The translations under genes were made by a program, and so were the position numbers. Below, piece by piece: positions 7,911 to 16,253 of a DNA stretch of 64,000 nucleotides. Source of the DNA: Herbinix luporum (GTDB lineage: Bacteria > Bacillota > Clostridia > Lachnospirales > Lachnospiraceae). Where the stretch lies: contig NZ_LN879430.1 of the NCBI RefSeq assembly GCF_900070325.1, forward strand, positions 2,545,353 to 2,609,352, written 5' to 3'. The first letter of the stretch is position 1. Every line of letters begins with the position of its first letter. The notes below the pieces were generated by a model. It was not told the DNA's origin. It saw nothing but the letters and a program-made list of their open reading frames with translations, and did not search any database.

Positions 7911-9212
7911 CTAACTTACCTTAAATTTAAATTTATTTATTGCTTTAATATCTTCAGAATCTATCTTTTCCATGGCGGCACCAAGCTTTTGCATCTTTCT
8001 TTCAAAATCTTCATAGCCCCGCTCAATATATTCTATATTCTCAACAATAGTATAACCTTCTGCCATAAGGCCTGCCATAACCAGTGCAGCTCCACCCCGT
8101 AAGTCGCAGGCACTTACATTTGCCCCTGTAAGTCGCTCTACACCGGTTATTATTGCTGTATTACCTTCAACTACCTTTATGGATGCCCCCATCTTTAATA
8201 ATTCATCGGCAAATTTAAATCTATTTTCAAAAATGCTTTCAGTTACAATACTTGTTCCCTCTGATATAGTTAAAAGGGTTGTCATCATAGGTTGCATATC
8301 TGTCAAAAATCCCGGATATGTTAATGTCTTTACATGTGTACTTCCCGGACGATTTTCTCCTATGACTCTTACTGAATCATCATATTCTATTACCTGTACA
8401 CCAACTTCTAAAAGTTTTGCTGTAAAGGCTTCCAAATGCTTTGGAATAACATTCTTAACCAAAACATCACCATTGGTAGCTGCAGCTGCAAACATAAAGG
8501 TTCCTGCTTCAATCTGATCAGGAATAATAGAATAATCACTTCCATGGAGTTTTTTTACTCCTTTAATACGAATAACATCTGTACCTGCCCCTTTGATGTT
8601 GGCTCCCATACTATTTAAAAAGTTGGCCACATCAACTACATGAGGCTCTTTTGCCGCATTCTCTATTGTTGTCTGTCCCTCTGCCATACAAGCAGTTAGC
8701 ATAACATTAATTGTTGCTCCTACACTAGATTCATCAAAATATATAGAGGTGCCTATTAATTTATCAGCTTTTGCACATATACATCCATGTTCAATGTTTA
8801 CCTTAGCGCCTAAAGCATCAAAACCTTTAATATGTCTATCAATTGGCCTGCTACCAATATTACAGCCCCCAGGCAGTGCAATTTGAGCCTCTTTAAATCT
8901 ACCAAGTAAAGCGCCTACCAGATAATAAGAACCTCTGATTTTTCTGACACTATCGGAATCTGCTTTTACAGTATGGATATTAGAAGCATTTATTTTTATG
9001 GTATTTTTATTAATTCTGTCGACTTTAGCCCCTAGGCCTTCTATTATTTGCAGTAGTATTTCTATGTCGCTAATATTAGGTATATTCTCTATCTTAACAG
9101 TCTCATCGGTCATAATTGCTGCCGCTATTATTCCCAGTGCCGCATTTTTATATCCACTAATTAAAACCTCTCCTTTTAAGGGCTTTCCACCTTTAATAAT
9201 ATATTGCTCCAT
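7911..9212 (-). CDS. murA: UDP-N-acetylglucosamine 1-carboxyvinyltransferase
   Basis: First committed step of peptidoglycan synthesis: transfers enolpyruvate from PEP to UDP-GlcNAc. Length 433 is usual. Seen: SGYKNAALG with active-site Lys22, the catalytic Cys117 in [14 protein letters not shown] (the fosfomycin target), and inverted alpha/beta repeats throughout. ATG preceded by GAGGTG. Many Firmicutes carry two paralogues (MurA/MurZ); which one this is cannot be decided here. It is monocistronic, with its own promoter 95 bp upstream and a bidirectional terminator downstream. Confidence 0.95.
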   Translation of the reverse strand: MEQYIIKGGKPLKGEVLISGYKNAALGIIAAAIMTDETVKIENIPNISDIEILLQIIEGLGAKVDRINKNTIKINASNIHTVKADSDSVRKIRGSYYLVGALLGRFKEAQIALPGGCNIGSRPIDRHIKGFDALGAKVNIEHGCICAKADKLIGTSIYFDESSVGATINVMLTACMAEGQTTIENAAKEPHVVDVANFLNSMGANIKGAGTDVIRIKGVKKLHGSDYSIIPDQIEAGTFMFAAAATNGDVLVKNVIPKHLEAFTAKLLEVGVQVIEYDDSVRVIGENRPGSTHVKTLTYPGFLTDMQPMMTTLLTISEGTSIVTESIFENRFKFADELLKMGASIKVVEGNTAIITGVERLTGANVSACDLRGGAALVMAGLMAEGYTIVENIEYIERGYEDFERKMQKLGAAMEKIDSEDIKAINKFKFKVS

Positions 9213-9594
9213 TACACACCTCGTATTTTTTATCTTTTTTATTTTTATTGTTATTTCTGCTTATACTCGAAAGTTAAATAATAGTAATATTTTTGTCTGC
9301 TGCTTTGATTATACCACATTGTGGGTTTTTGTAAATCTTTTTTTGGCCTTTTAGCCTGCCATATATAAGCATTTCACCTTGATTTGCCGATATATTACTT
9401 TTAATTATCATGATTATATAAGTATTTTGAAAACAAGTTGTTTTTAATATTCAAGTCAAACTATGAAAAAGAAAGGAAAAAGACTTAGTATTTAAGGAAG
9501 CTTTTTGTCCATAAATTTATATCAAACCAATAAATAGGTAAAATAATTTTATAAATTCTATTAAAGGAAATATTAAACACATATACTATATAAG
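9213..9594. other. 382-bp gene-free stretch upstream of murA
   Basis: Holds the murA promoter near 9308-9335 and a palindrome AAAACAA-G-TTGTTTT at 9430-9444, near a possible TATAAT on the minus strand. No convincing gene: a 45-codon minus-strand reading frame (9274-9411) is crossed by the promoter. The part at 9450-9594 shows nothing recognisable. Confidence 0.5.
9308..9335 (-). promoter_or_regulatory. murA promoter with a palindrome in its spacer
   Basis: Minus strand TTTACA, 16-bp spacer, TATAAT. The spacer contains the perfect inverted repeat CCACA-A-TGTGG (9314-9324), placed where a bound repressor or MerR-type regulator would act. Confidence 0.65.
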
Positions 9595-10317
9595 TTAGAT
9601 TGCAGATAAATTACATTCCTGATTCTCAGTCATATTTTGATCCTCCGATTCTGGTTGTGAATCGGATTTTATATTTTTTGAATTTGAAATTTTATTAGTT
9701 TGCTTAGCCCTATTTTTCAGCATATTTATCATTTCATCTTTATCCATTTCACCTAAGTAGTATGCCTTTAAGAATTTTGCCTTTTCCACATAACTTCCCT
9801 CACCAAACCATAGAATAATTTCTGAGCACTCTTCTATGCATTCTTTTTCCATTCCGGCCTTATAATATAGTTTTGCTAATTCATAGGCCCATTTTTCCAT
9901 ATATATGTACTTCTTTAACTTTTTTAGGGAGTCTATTAACACATTATAGGGCTCTTTTTTCATTTTATCAATTTTATAACGGAAAATAAAGATATTATAG
10001 TCATCGGGGGCTGCTAATTCATATTCTTGAAGAAAATACTGTGCGTCTTCGATATCCTTTCTTTTAATCGATACCGATACCATCTTAAATAAGACTCTTC
10101 TTGTTTTTGATTTTTTATAAACCCTATTAAGCAACTCCATAGCCTCATCATATCTTTCATTATGTGCATATATATCAGCGAAAAGGATTAGGTCTGCTAT
10201 ATTTTTTACCTTTTTTAAGGCCATGGTATCAATAATCTTTTGGGCAGAGTTAAAATCTCCCTTTTGAACTCTTTTTCTAACTTCTTCCGTTTTAACGATA
10301 ATTCCATAGCTTCCCAT
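9595..10317 (-). CDS. TPR-like helical repeat protein, function unknown
   Basis: A 240-residue soluble protein made of helix pairs resembling tetratricopeptide repeats (for example FADIYAHNERYDEAMELLNR and WAYELAKLYYKAGMEKECIE), followed by a polar tail rich in Asn, Ser and Glu after about residue 205. Such repeats mediate protein contacts. No catalytic motif, signal peptide or membrane segment is visible. AAGGAGGG precedes the ATG. It lies downstream of the large cNMP-domain gene but behind that gene's terminator, so it is probably transcribed separately or by read-through. I do not recognise a named family. Confidence 0.7.
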   Translation of the reverse strand: MGSYGIIVKTEEVRKRVQKGDFNSAQKIIDTMALKKVKNIADLILFADIYAHNERYDEAMELLNRVYKKSKTRRVLFKMVSVSIKRKDIEDAQYFLQEYELAAPDDYNIFIFRYKIDKMKKEPYNVLIDSLKKLKKYIYMEKWAYELAKLYYKAGMEKECIEECSEIILWFGEGSYVEKAKFLKAYYLGEMDKDEMINMLKNRAKQTNKISNSKNIKSDSQPESEDQNMTENQECNLSAI

Positions 10318-10445
10318 AACATTCCCTCCTTACAAAAGAATAGAATAGACTAAGTATATCCTTTCCCTAATTTCTATACTATCATTTGTCCTTATTTTAT
10401 ACAAGGGATTATGTCTTAAAATAACACAAATAATTACAAAAAATA

Positions 10446-10480
10446 AGGCTATTTCCCATGATATCCATCTTGAAATAGCC
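10446..10480 (-). terminator. terminator of the cNMP-domain gene
   Basis: Minus strand GGCTATTTC ... GAAATAGCC nine-pair stem followed by TTATTTTTTG. Confidence 0.8.
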
Positions 10481-10515
10481 CTAACATAATAAAAATTTAT
10501 TTTTCCATGATTTAA

Positions 10516-12849
10516 TTAAGTTTCTTGATAGTATTTAAGGGTATCTATCATTTCCTCTGTAGGATTAATTCCTTCTTTTTGTAGTAGCCTATGTCTTCCT
10601 TCTACTTCCTTGATTTTCTTTAAACGTTCTCTTATAAATCTGCTATAAGCCTCTTCAAATAAGGGTTGTTTAGATATTTGTTCCCGTATCGATTTGGAGA
10701 AAGGACAGTAAGTAGCAAGTATCTCCCTGACTACCTTATTTAGTTTAATGGCTCCCTTAGACTCATAATTTATCCATGCCTCATAATCAATTACAAATAT
10801 TTCACGACTGTTGTTTCTACCTTTTTGTATTTGCAGTTTTATTTTATCCTTCTTTTCTTCAGACAGATCCCTGTTTTTTCTATAAAACTGAAGATAATCC
10901 GAATATTCAGAAGTTAAGGATTTATAGGTGATATTATTCCATGCTGTACCTTCTATGGTTCTACATAATTCCCAACGGAACTGTCCACATACTTTTACTA
11001 TATTTGAAAGTAAATCCGCTTCACAAAAAATTGGGAATAGAAAACGACCGGGAGTACTCCTTTTCTTTCCGGTAATTTCTTGCCACATAATAAATCTTGT
11101 ACCCACAATGGGCATTAGTATAATATCTGGATATATTTTTTTTATAATATATTCCTTCTCTATTTGCTTTTCTTTATTTACATACAATACTTCACGGTCA
11201 AAAATAGAATAATCAATATCAGTTAACTTTTCTAAGGACTCAATAATTCTATCTTGACTTAAATAGGATTTTTTCGGCAGATTTAAAAACATATCTTTAT
11301 GTAATACCGGTACAAATATACTAATCTGCCCACTTGTGGTCCTATTATTATATCGGAACATATTCTGTATTTCGTAGTCTAGTTTTTGTTCATTATCATT
11401 AAGATACTGATTTAACTGTTCCTCTGTAATTTTTCCTCTTTTTTTCATTGAAAGGAGCATTTCATTGTAGTCTTGGTCAAATTCATTTTGGGATGGCTCT
11501 TTTTTTCCTTCATAAATTAATGTTAGCCATTCCTTAATATTATATACCTTAATCTCAGAAGAAGTTTTCTCATCCTTTAAAAAGTATAAAGAGATAAGCT
11601 GCTCCTTGCTTAAAAGCCTTTCATCAGCATAACCATACATTAAGAACATATCAATAATCCTTGGCACCTGCTTATCATGATAGGCCTTTATAAAAACTGC
11701 CTTATAAAGCTCATAATACATATCCGTAAGCTTATTTCTAATTTGTCTGGCAGATTCATCATTAGAAAACCTGTCCTTTAAATTGACAAAATCCAACATT
11801 ATACTCTGCATCTCTTCTGCTTTTGTCTCATCTATTTCTGAATAATTTAAAATTTGCAAAAAGGAATCTGCCAGTATTGTAACTACCTTTTCGCTTTCTT
11901 CTATAGAGTGTTTAAGATCGGTCTGAGCACTGATTTTCTTATCTTTATTTCCTGTAATAAGAAGATGATATGCTTCCTCCATCTGCCTGCGATTTATAGG
12001 AAGCTCTCTACCCAGTCTATTATTAAAAAAGCTCTCAACCCCATTAATTACTTCCACCATACTATCCATGGTATCTAATAACTCATCACTATTACCACCG
12101 GTACCGGCAATTTCAATTGCAAATTCGGCTATTAAAGCAAATAAACACATATTGCTTTCATCTATCAGACACTGTGTCATAAAATATATTTTTTGGGTCA
12201 AATCCTTTAAAAGCTCATTCAACTGATTTATAAGCTCTATTTGATCATCCATCTGGTATATAGTAATAAAGCTGCTGGTAGAATAAAAAGACTTTATAAG
12301 ATCAAGGGGAATTTTAGTATACTCTTTATAGTAATTTATTTTATCCAAATCCGGTTCAATATGCCTTTCAATATCAATTAATTCATCAAGCCACTGGGGT
12401 CTTTGTACGGTATACCCCAGTCTTTGTGCTGATTCTGAATAAGATTTATATTGATCAATTATAAATTCATATAGAGTATATCCTTGTTTTAAACTATCTT
12501 GATAGGCCACAGCTAACTCTAAAATTACTTTGCTTAAAGTGGCCATTAAAAAACCATTATAGTCACTGTTACTTATGAGAACTCTCTCAAAATCTTCCTT
12601 ATGTTCCACAGCAAATACATAAATAATTACATCTTCTAATGCTGTATATGTACTTTGATATTGCCCATATACAATGTCACTGACCGCAAGAAATGCACCT
12701 GAACCCAAAACATATCTTACCCCTTTATGACTTACTTGAATTCGTCCTCTAATTAGTAAGGCAATACTTTGTAGGTCTTCCCCCTCCGTATATATGTTGG
12801 CTCCTCTTGAATATTGGTTCACTGCATTAAAATTTAATTTTTGCTTCAA
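10516..12849 (-). CDS. large protein with degenerate N-terminal cyclic-nucleotide-binding domain, function unknown
   Basis: About 777 residues. Residues 10-105 look like a CRP/cNMP-binding beta-roll (YTEGEDLQSIALLIRGRIQV ... TALEDVIIYVFA). The phosphate-binding cassette is degenerate: where active domains have GE..L ... R.A, this has GSGAFLAVSDIV ... STYTA, lacking the key Glu and Arg, so cyclic-nucleotide binding is doubtful. The remaining 670 residues are mostly helical, with no HTH, kinase or cyclase motif. Start: the frame is open to 12900, but GGAGTG is eight bases before a TTG at 12849, giving a start LKQKLNFNAVNQ. No TM or signal peptide. I recall similar uncharacterised Lachnospiraceae proteins but no function. 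Confidence 0.7.
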   Translation of the reverse strand: MKQKLNFNAVNQYSRGANIYTEGEDLQSIALLIRGRIQVSHKGVRYVLGSGAFLAVSDIVYGQYQSTYTALEDVIIYVFAVEHKEDFERVLISNSDYNGFLMATLSKVILELAVAYQDSLKQGYTLYEFIIDQYKSYSESAQRLGYTVQRPQWLDELIDIERHIEPDLDKINYYKEYTKIPLDLIKSFYSTSSFITIYQMDDQIELINQLNELLKDLTQKIYFMTQCLIDESNMCLFALIAEFAIEIAGTGGNSDELLDTMDSMVEVINGVESFFNNRLGRELPINRRQMEEAYHLLITGNKDKKISAQTDLKHSIEESEKVVTILADSFLQILNYSEIDETKAEEMQSIMLDFVNLKDRFSNDESARQIRNKLTDMYYELYKAVFIKAYHDKQVPRIIDMFLMYGYADERLLSKEQLISLYFLKDEKTSSEIKVYNIKEWLTLIYEGKKEPSQNEFDQDYNEMLLSMKKRGKITEEQLNQYLNDNEQKLDYEIQNMFRYNNRTTSGQISIFVPVLHKDMFLNLPKKSYLSQDRIIESLEKLTDIDYSIFDREVLYVNKEKQIEKEYIIKKIYPDIILMPIVGTRFIMWQEITGKKRSTPGRFLFPIFCEADLLSNIVKVCGQFRWELCRTIEGTAWNNITYKSLTSEYSDYLQFYRKNRDLSEEKKDKIKLQIQKGRNNSREIFVIDYEAWINYESKGAIKLNKVVREILATYCPFSKSIREQISKQPLFEEAYSRFIRERLKKIKEVEGRHRLLQKEGINPTEEMIDTLKYYQET

Positions 12850-12961
12850 TTGAAACACTCCAATTTGTATGTTTTGTAAAATGTAAATTTTATATATCAA
12901 TTATATACTATAGATTTGCTTATAAAAAGCTATAAAGGCCATAATAGTACCAAATGCTCAT

Positions 12962-12992
12962 AAAAAAAAGATGACAAATCAATGTCATCTTT
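12962..12992 (-). terminator. terminator of SRP RNA
   Basis: Minus strand AAAGATGACA-TTGATT-TGTCATCTTT followed by five more T; ten perfect pairs. Confidence 0.92.
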
Positions 12993-13010
12993 CTATATTA
13001 TAAATTTATT

Positions 13011-13272
13011 CCGTGCATTCTGCTTCGAATGATTACCATAGGCGTTACCTTTACAGTTAACTCAGCCCAGGCTACCTTACGGCACACAGGAGCTTTTGCT
13101 TAGTGCTGCTTCATTCCTGACCTGACACGGTTCACAAATTCCTGTTGCGTAAGACCCAAACGTCAACATCACTTATAAAGGGCAGCCCTACAGTAAATCA
13201 CCCTAGGCAGAATATCACCCCTGCTGTAGCGGATTGCAGGTACAGGGCACCGCTATCTCCCCGGCTGCACGG
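13011..13272 (-). ncRNA. ffs: signal recognition particle RNA, large bacterial type
   Basis: About 262 nt, the long form with an Alu domain seen in Bacillus and Clostridium (scRNA). The minus strand begins CCGTGCAGCCGGGGA and ends TTCGAAGCAGAATGCACGG, so the two ends pair; the 4.5S-like core GTGTCAGGTCAGGAATGAAG with the following AGCAGCAC is conserved. It scaffolds Ffh for co-translational targeting to SecYEG. Position just after tadA matches Bacillus, where scr neighbours tadA and dnaX; dnaX is not here. Confidence 0.95.
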
Positions 13273-13325
13273 AAACTTTACGACGAATTAAATTATGTTT
13301 GTGTGTAATTTTGAGCTGTATGCCA

Positions 13326-13354
13326 AGTATAAGACTTTTTTTAAAAACTGTCAA
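13326..13354 (-). promoter_or_regulatory. SRP RNA promoter overlapping the tadA stop codon
   Basis: Minus strand TTGACA (13354-13349), 17-bp spacer, TATACT (13331-13326). The tadA stop TGA (13353-13351) lies within the -35 box. Transcription would start about 45 nt before the mature RNA end, implying 5' processing. Confidence 0.8.
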
Positions 13355-13836
13355 CCCTCAAGCTTTTCCAATTTATTGCGAATTCTCAATTCTTTAAAAA
13401 ACTTTTGGATTATTTCGGCACATTCATTTTGAAGTACCCCTCTTGTAATCTCCACCTGATGATTAAATTCATCCATCTGTAATATATTTAAAATTGAACC
13501 GGCACATCCGGCCTTAGGATTCATAGTTCCGATTACAGCTCTTTTTATCCTTGCTTGAACTATAGCCCCGGAACACATCTGACAAGGCTCCAAGGTAATG
13601 TATATAGTACAATCTTCTAAGCGCCAATCTCCCATCTTTTTGCTTGCTTTATTAATTGCGGTTATTTCGGCATGGGCAAGGGTTGTTTTATTGGTATTTC
13701 TTTTATTATAGCCTCTTCCTATAATTTTATCCTGATAAACAATGACGCAGCCAATGGGGACTTCTCCTAATAAATAAGCCCTTTTTGCCTGCTTCAAAGC
13801 TTCTTTCATAAACTTTTCATCTGTCATATCCCTCAT
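13351..13836 (-). CDS. tadA: tRNA-specific adenosine deaminase
   Basis: Deaminates A34 to inosine in tRNA-Arg(ACG), needed to read CGC/CGA codons. A 161-residue zinc deaminase: metal His and proton-shuttle Glu in HAEITAINKA, the two metal Cys in PCQMCSGAI, and a C-terminal helix KFFKELRIRNK typical of TadA. AAGGAAC precedes the ATG at good spacing. It sits directly before SRP RNA, whose promoter overlaps its stop codon, and is divergent from the NrdG-type gene. Confidence 0.95.
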   Translation of the reverse strand: MRDMTDEKFMKEALKQAKRAYLLGEVPIGCVIVYQDKIIGRGYNKRNTNKTTLAHAEITAINKASKKMGDWRLEDCTIYITLEPCQMCSGAIVQARIKRAVIGTMNPKAGCAGSILNILQMDEFNHQVEITRGVLQNECAEIIQKFFKELRIRNKLEKLEG

Positions 13837-13976
13837 AATGATAGTTCCTTTTCTCTAGACTGCTTCCTCTAAATTTGGTATATTAATTATATATCATAAA
13901 TAGACAGATTATCAACTTAAAAGCTTTATGAATAAGCTGTTTAATTATGAAAATAATAGACCTATGAGGTGACAAT

Positions 13977-14672
13977 ATGAAAATTTATGGCTTTAATAAA
14001 TCTACTCTTCTTGATTATCCCAAACATCTAGCTGCTACAATATTTGTGGGCAGCTGTAATATGCGCTGCCCTTTTTGCCATAATGCTTCCTTGGTACTTT
14101 ACCCTCATAGTCAAACCCTTATTCCAGAAGAAGATATATTTGCCTATTTAAAAAAGAGAAAAAACATTCTAGAAGGTGTATGTATTACGGGAGGTGAACC
14201 CACCTTATATTCTGATCTTCCCTTATTTATAAGTCAAATTAAAGATCTTGGGTTTAAGGTAAAACTTGATACCAATGGTTCTAATCCCGCCATGATTAGT
14301 AAACTTATGGATGAAAAATTAATTGATTATATAGCCATGGATATTAAAAACTCTAAGGAAAAATATTTATTAACCACCGGATCGGAAAATCTGTCAATGG
14401 ACGATATTGAAAATAGTGTATCCTTAATTCTTCGGGAAAATGTAGATTATGAGTTTAGAACCACCGTGGTAAATCAATTACATACCGACCGGGACATGAT
14501 AGCTATCGGAAACTGGATTAAAGGTGCCAAGGCCTATTATCTCCAGTCTTTTACCGATTCCGGCGATATTATTTCTCCGGGATTTACCGCCCCAGAAAAA
14601 GAAACCTTATTACGGTACAAAACCCTATTGACTCCTTATGTACAAAATGTAGAACTTCGGGGTATTGATTAG
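13977..14672 (+). CDS. anaerobic ribonucleoside-triphosphate reductase activating protein (radical SAM, NrdG2 type)
   Basis: A 231-residue radical SAM enzyme with the cluster motif CNMRCPFC (CxxxCxxC, residues about 27-34) and the SAM-binding GGEP (CITGGEPTLYSDLP). The start MKIYGFNKSTLLDYP resembles TIGR02495 proteins, which are annotated as glycyl-radical activases for class III reductase NrdD. No nrdD is adjacent, so the target enzyme is inferred from the family. GAGGTG precedes the ATG. Gene is head-on to replication and its stop is three bases from that of the convergent DUF6128-like gene, with no terminator visible between them. Confidence 0.85.
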   Translation: MKIYGFNKSTLLDYPKHLAATIFVGSCNMRCPFCHNASLVLYPHSQTLIPEEDIFAYLKKRKNILEGVCITGGEPTLYSDLPLFISQIKDLGFKVKLDTNGSNPAMISKLMDEKLIDYIAMDIKNSKEKYLLTTGSENLSMDDIENSVSLILRENVDYEFRTTVVNQLHTDRDMIAIGNWIKGAKAYYLQSFTDSGDIISPGFTAPEKETLLRYKTLLTPYVQNVELRGID

Positions 14673-14675
14673 GTA

Positions 14676-16067
14676 TTATATATTAATTTCCATATACCAG
14701 TATCCGAAATCTCCCTGCTTTAATTCCCTTTTTCGGATAGACTTAAAAAGTTCAAAACCAAACATTCTAGCCATAAACCGCTCCCTGTTATGATAAATAC
14801 CCGGAACTCCAATAAAGTAGCGACATCCGTAACTATCTACCAGTTCCGCAAAAATTAAATGGTGATAACAATAGTAGCCATGAAGCAGAAAACTATTGTT
14901 ACTTAAAATCCATAATTCTGCGGGGAGCATCCCTATATCTTTGGGTTCAATTTTTACACATCTTGTAACTTCATTATCTTCAAAAGGATAAATCCTGGGG
15001 TAATTATTGAATATCTTATTTAGCAGGGGATTAGAATCTTCTAGCTTATTGCTTTTTTGCATATTTATTGCTGCTATATCCTTTTCTAGACTTTCTTTCC
15101 CTGTAGTATTTTCCTTTGGAATATCTTTTTGTGCCCTTTCTTCCTCTGATCTAACATCTGTATTATCTACTGCTAAGTTTTCTTGTTTATTATCTTTAAC
15201 TACTGTATTCTCTACTCTTTCATCTTTAGTTTCTGATTCTTTTGACTCATCTTCCTTTGCTATATCTTTTATATCCCTAACACTTTCTACTTCTTCCTTT
15301 TTAGTATCCATAAAGGCATCGGCAACTTTTACCTTATCTGCTTCAAGTTTGTTGTATCTTTCTACCATTTCCCATGGATTAATAGGCTTTCCATAATGTA
15401 CAGGGTCCGCCACTTCTTTTATCTTCCATCCCCTAGGAAGCTTATATAATGGAATTTGTGGTTTTATATCCTTATCTTCCTCTTTACTTGCCATTTTTTT
15501 ATCCCTAGCCTCTTTATTTGTATTGTCCTCCTTTATAAGATTATTGCCGGTAACTTCTTTTATAGCCTCTTTACTTATAACTTCTTCTTCAGAAACTTCT
15601 TTTTTACTGAAAGTAGTTTCCTTAGGGGGTTCTTGTACAAGTTTAGCATCACTTATAGGCTTTCCTGCCCCCTGTTTTAGGGCTTGTAAAACCTCTTCTA
15701 ATATTACCGGCTTATCATCCCATTGGGTAGCATAAAATATTTTTGAATTTAGAAATAAGAGCATGCCTCCCATATCTGAAAATCCATATCCGGAATCCAC
15801 AACATTATCTTCTTTTGCTGTTAATCTGCTGTCTATAAGTTGATTTTTAACAATACAATCTCCTAAATATATCAATTCCATTTCATCATTAGGCCTACAA
15901 ATCAGATATGTAGGAAATATTCCGTCCAAAACCCCTTCCATCCGCATATGTATTGTAAATCTACATGTCCCCTTTCTAAGTTCTACCCGGGAAAAACCTA
16001 CATTCTTTTTCTTTTCACCATTTTCGTATTCATACATATAGGATACAAATCTTTTATAATCAGCCAA
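14676..16067 (-). CDS. DUF6128-like protein with long charged linker, function unknown
   Basis: About 463 residues in three parts: a conserved N-terminal domain of about 150 residues (starting LADYKRFVSYMYEYENG), a low-complexity middle of some 200 residues rich in Lys, Glu, Asp and Val, and a conserved C-terminal domain of about 110 residues (from NPLLNKIFNNYPRIYPFED to WYMEINI). The ends resemble DUF6128 proteins of Lachnospiraceae. Start: an upstream ATG at 16109 has no ribosome site, whereas AGGGAGG lies eight bases before a TTG at 16067. No TM, signal peptide or catalytic motif. Function unknown. Confidence 0.72.
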   Translation of the reverse strand: MADYKRFVSYMYEYENGEKKKNVGFSRVELRKGTCRFTIHMRMEGVLDGIFPTYLICRPNDEMELIYLGDCIVKNQLIDSRLTAKEDNVVDSGYGFSDMGGMLLFLNSKIFYATQWDDKPVILEEVLQALKQGAGKPISDAKLVQEPPKETTFSKKEVSEEEVISKEAIKEVTGNNLIKEDNTNKEARDKKMASKEEDKDIKPQIPLYKLPRGWKIKEVADPVHYGKPINPWEMVERYNKLEADKVKVADAFMDTKKEEVESVRDIKDIAKEDESKESETKDERVENTVVKDNKQENLAVDNTDVRSEEERAQKDIPKENTTGKESLEKDIAAINMQKSNKLEDSNPLLNKIFNNYPRIYPFEDNEVTRCVKIEPKDIGMLPAELWILSNNSFLLHGYYCYHHLIFAELVDSYGCRYFIGVPGIYHNRERFMARMFGFELFKSIRKRELKQGDFGYWYMEINI

Positions 16068-16200
16068 ATAATCACCCTCCCTTGCAATCCATACCTTAGG
16101 TTGTTTCATTTTCTATTCAATATATTCCATTAAATATGCCATTATGCCAAACCATGGCCATTATTAATTTTTTAGATACTAATAAGGTTCTCAAATACAA

Positions 16201-16247
16201 AAGCAGGTAGATTATTTATCCATATCGATTAATAAATCTACCTGCTT
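16201..16247 (-). terminator. hairpin after carB
   Basis: Thirteen-pair stem AAGCAGGTAGATT/AATCTACCTGCTT directly after the carB stop. The U-run after it is short and interrupted (TTTGTATTTG), so termination strength is uncertain. Confidence 0.65.
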
Positions 16248-16253
16248 GTGGTC

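Noticed and set aside
9274..9411. 45-codon minus-strand ORF starting MIIKSNISANQGEML
   Set aside because: The murA promoter (9308-9335) lies inside it and the ribosome site is too close or absent.
14676..16067. Surface protein or adhesin, suggested by the long low-complexity middle
   Set aside because: No signal peptide, TM segment or wall-anchor motif in the reading frame.
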